A DNA stretch of 6,728 nt from assembly GCA_024639625.1 (NCBI GenBank), contig JAHEIA010000076.1:2695-9422 (forward strand), in the 5' to 3' direction. The position numbers and the translations under genes were made by a program. The notes beneath the pieces were generated by a model. It had not been told where the DNA came from. It worked only from the letters and a program-made list of their open reading frames with translations, and searched no databases. This stretch comes from Chromatiales bacterium (GTDB taxonomy: Bacteria; Pseudomonadota; Gammaproteobacteria; Chromatiales; Chromatiaceae). Below are positions 5,174-6,728 of this stretch, in pieces (the first letter of the stretch is position 1; every line of letters starts with the position of its first letter).

Positions 5174-6718
5174 ATGAATCAAGACGCGCTAGGCGTTCAA
5201 ATCCTCGACACCACCCTGCGCGACGGCGAGCAGACCCAGGGGGTGTCGTTTTCACCCGGCGAAAAGTTCAACATCGCCCAGGCAATGCTGCAACTGTTGC
5301 GTGTCGATCGCTTGGAGGTCGCATCCGCCCGGGTATCCAAGGGCGAACGGGAGGCGGTGGCCAACATCATCGAGTGGGCGGAGACCGAAGGTCTGGCTGA
5401 CCGGGTGGAGGTCCTCGGTTTTGTCGACCACAAACGCAGCGTCGATTGGATCCGCGACGCCGGCGGCCACGTGCTCAATCTGCTGGCCAAAGGCAGCGAA
5501 AAGCATTGCCGGCAACAGCTGCGCAAGACTCTTCCCCAGCATGTGAAGGATATCCGAACGACGGTCAGCTACGCCCAGCGTCGCGAATTGACGGTCAATC
5601 TCTACCTGGAGGACTGGTCCAATGGCTATCGGGACAAACCGGACTACGTCTACAAGTTGGTCGATTCGCTGCAAGACACCGGTATTCGTCACTTCATGCT
5701 CCCGGATACCCTGGGCGTGCTGACGCCGGACGAAGTCTTCTCCAGCATTTGCGACATGCGGGAGCGATTTCCCGATCTGCGGTTCGATTTCCATCCGCAC
5801 AACGACTACGGCCTGGGCACCGCCAACGCCCTGGCCGCGGTCCGCGCCGGCGCATCGACGATTCACTGCACCATCAATTGCCTCGGGGAACGGGCCGGAA
5901 ACGCCTCGCTCGCCGAAGTGGTGGTCAACCTGCGGGACCGCTTCGGGGCGAAACTTTCGATCGACGAAAGCCACATTATGCGTCTCAGCCAGATGGTCGA
6001 GAACTTTTCCGGGAAACGGGTGGCGGACAACACGCCGGTCGTAGGTAGTGACGTCTTCACGCAGACCAGCGGCATCCACGCCGATGGCGACAAGAAAGGC
6101 AACCTCTACCAGACGGATTTGCGTCCGGAGCGCTTCGCGCGGCGCCGCAGCTACGCCCTGGGCAAGATGAGCGGCAAGGCGTCCTTGCTCAAGAATCTCG
6201 AGAAACTCGACATCAGCCTGTCTGAGAAGAATCTGGAGAAAGTATTGCAGCGGGTAGTCGAGCTCGGAGATTCGAAGAAGGCGATCACATCCGAGGATCT
6301 ACCGTTCATCATTGCCGAGGTGCTGGAGAGCAAGGACTACGACCACATCGAGCTGCTGAATTGCTCGGTGACCAGTGGTCTGGAGCTGGAATCGACGGCC
6401 AGCATCCGGCTGCGGATCGGCGACCGGCTCTACGTCGCCTCGGGCATCGGCAACGGCGGGTTCGACGCCTTCATGGGAGCGCTGCGCAAGGTGCTGACCA
6501 AAGAAGGCATTGCGCTGCCTGTATTGACCGATTACGAAGTGCGCATCCCCCGTGGCGGCAGGACCAACGCGCTGACCGAATGCATTATCACCTGGGACGC
6601 AGACGGGTTTACGCTGAAGACCCGGGGTGTGCACTCGAACCAGGTATTCTCTGCCACCAAGGCAACGATCCGCATGCTCAACATCCAGATGCAGAAGATC
6701 GGAAATACCGGCGATTGA
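5174..6718 (+). CDS. cimA: (R)-citramalate synthase, Leptospira type
   Basis: Condenses pyruvate with acetyl-CoA to (R)-citramalate, the first step of the threonine-independent route to 2-oxobutyrate and isoleucine. The 514 residues follow the layout of Leptospira interrogans CimA (516 aa), as I recall it, with almost gap-free numbering through the catalytic half. A TIM barrel (about 8-270) begins with LDTTLRDGEQ (11-20), giving catalytic R16 and metal ligand D17. YLEDWSNG (144-151) includes E146; HPHN (207-210) gives metal ligands H207 and H209; LGERAGN (237-243) follows. The pyruvate-pocket residues described for the Leptospira enzyme, L81, L104 and Y144, are all present, which favours citramalate over isopropylmalate synthesis. 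A linker region has TSGIHADGDKKGN (298-310) and RRSYALGKMSGKAS (324-337). The C-terminal allosteric LeuA-dimer domain (about 390-510) includes GNGGFDAFMGAL (426-437); in the Leptospira enzyme this domain binds isoleucine. The start is fixed by a TAG 9 nt upstream. Automated annotation may call it 2-isopropylmalate synthase. It is probably co-transcribed with thrC. Confidence 0.92.
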   Translation: MNQDALGVQILDTTLRDGEQTQGVSFSPGEKFNIAQAMLQLLRVDRLEVASARVSKGEREAVANIIEWAETEGLADRVEVLGFVDHKRSVDWIRDAGGHVLNLLAKGSEKHCRQQLRKTLPQHVKDIRTTVSYAQRRELTVNLYLEDWSNGYRDKPDYVYKLVDSLQDTGIRHFMLPDTLGVLTPDEVFSSICDMRERFPDLRFDFHPHNDYGLGTANALAAVRAGASTIHCTINCLGERAGNASLAEVVVNLRDRFGAKLSIDESHIMRLSQMVENFSGKRVADNTPVVGSDVFTQTSGIHADGDKKGNLYQTDLRPERFARRRSYALGKMSGKASLLKNLEKLDISLSEKNLEKVLQRVVELGDSKKAITSEDLPFIIAEVLESKDYDHIELLNCSVTSGLELESTASIRLRIGDRLYVASGIGNGGFDAFMGALRKVLTKEGIALPVLTDYEVRIPRGGRTNALTECIITWDADGFTLKTRGVHSNQVFSATKATIRMLNIQMQKIGNTGD

Positions 6719-6728
6719 GCCGGGTTCG

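Noticed and set aside
5252..6079. Minus-strand open frame of 275 codons opposite cimA
   Set aside because: It is antisense to the conserved catalytic barrel of cimA and its translation is not protein-like.

Overview
The window looks like chromosomal DNA of a GC-rich gammaproteobacterium, possibly Chromatiales-like. The basis is the Pseudomonas-like form of threonine synthase, GC-rich codons, a Leptospira-type citramalate synthase, and an N-terminally extended ferredoxin-reductase fusion. I made these comparisons from memory of the families, so the taxonomic placement is tentative. I saw no mobile element, phage gene, CRISPR array, tRNA or rRNA.

Layout. Positions 1-241 are non-coding and hold a candidate terminator for the minus-strand genes plus an unexplained inverted repeat. 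Two minus-strand genes follow, transcribed from right to left and probably as one unit. The first is a 487-residue redox protein at 2296-833: an HTH-like N-terminus, a helical or coiled-coil linker, a plant-type [2Fe-2S] ferredoxin domain and an FNR-like reductase module. The second, 57 nt downstream, is a small two-helix membrane protein at 775-242. A 235-bp divergent control region (2297-2531) holds a sigma54-like -24/-12 element facing the redox gene, a weak sigma70-like promoter facing right, and a perfect 11-bp inverted repeat with half-site centres 30 bp apart. A plus-strand lipoprotein of DUF3616 type occupies 2532-3587. Next comes a 126-bp gap with a good promoter candidate and two perfect palindromes, then thrC (3714-5102) and, 71 nt later, cimA (5174-6718).

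How the genes work together. thrC makes threonine, the precursor of 2-oxobutyrate through threonine dehydratase. cimA makes (R)-citramalate from pyruvate and acetyl-CoA, which leads to 2-oxobutyrate without threonine. The pair therefore joins the last step of the threonine branch to the first step of the threonine-independent isoleucine route. The redox/membrane pair on the other strand seems unrelated to this pathway. Its HTH-like fusion, degenerate nucleotide-binding motifs and structured divergent promoter make it the part of the window most likely to hold undescribed biology.
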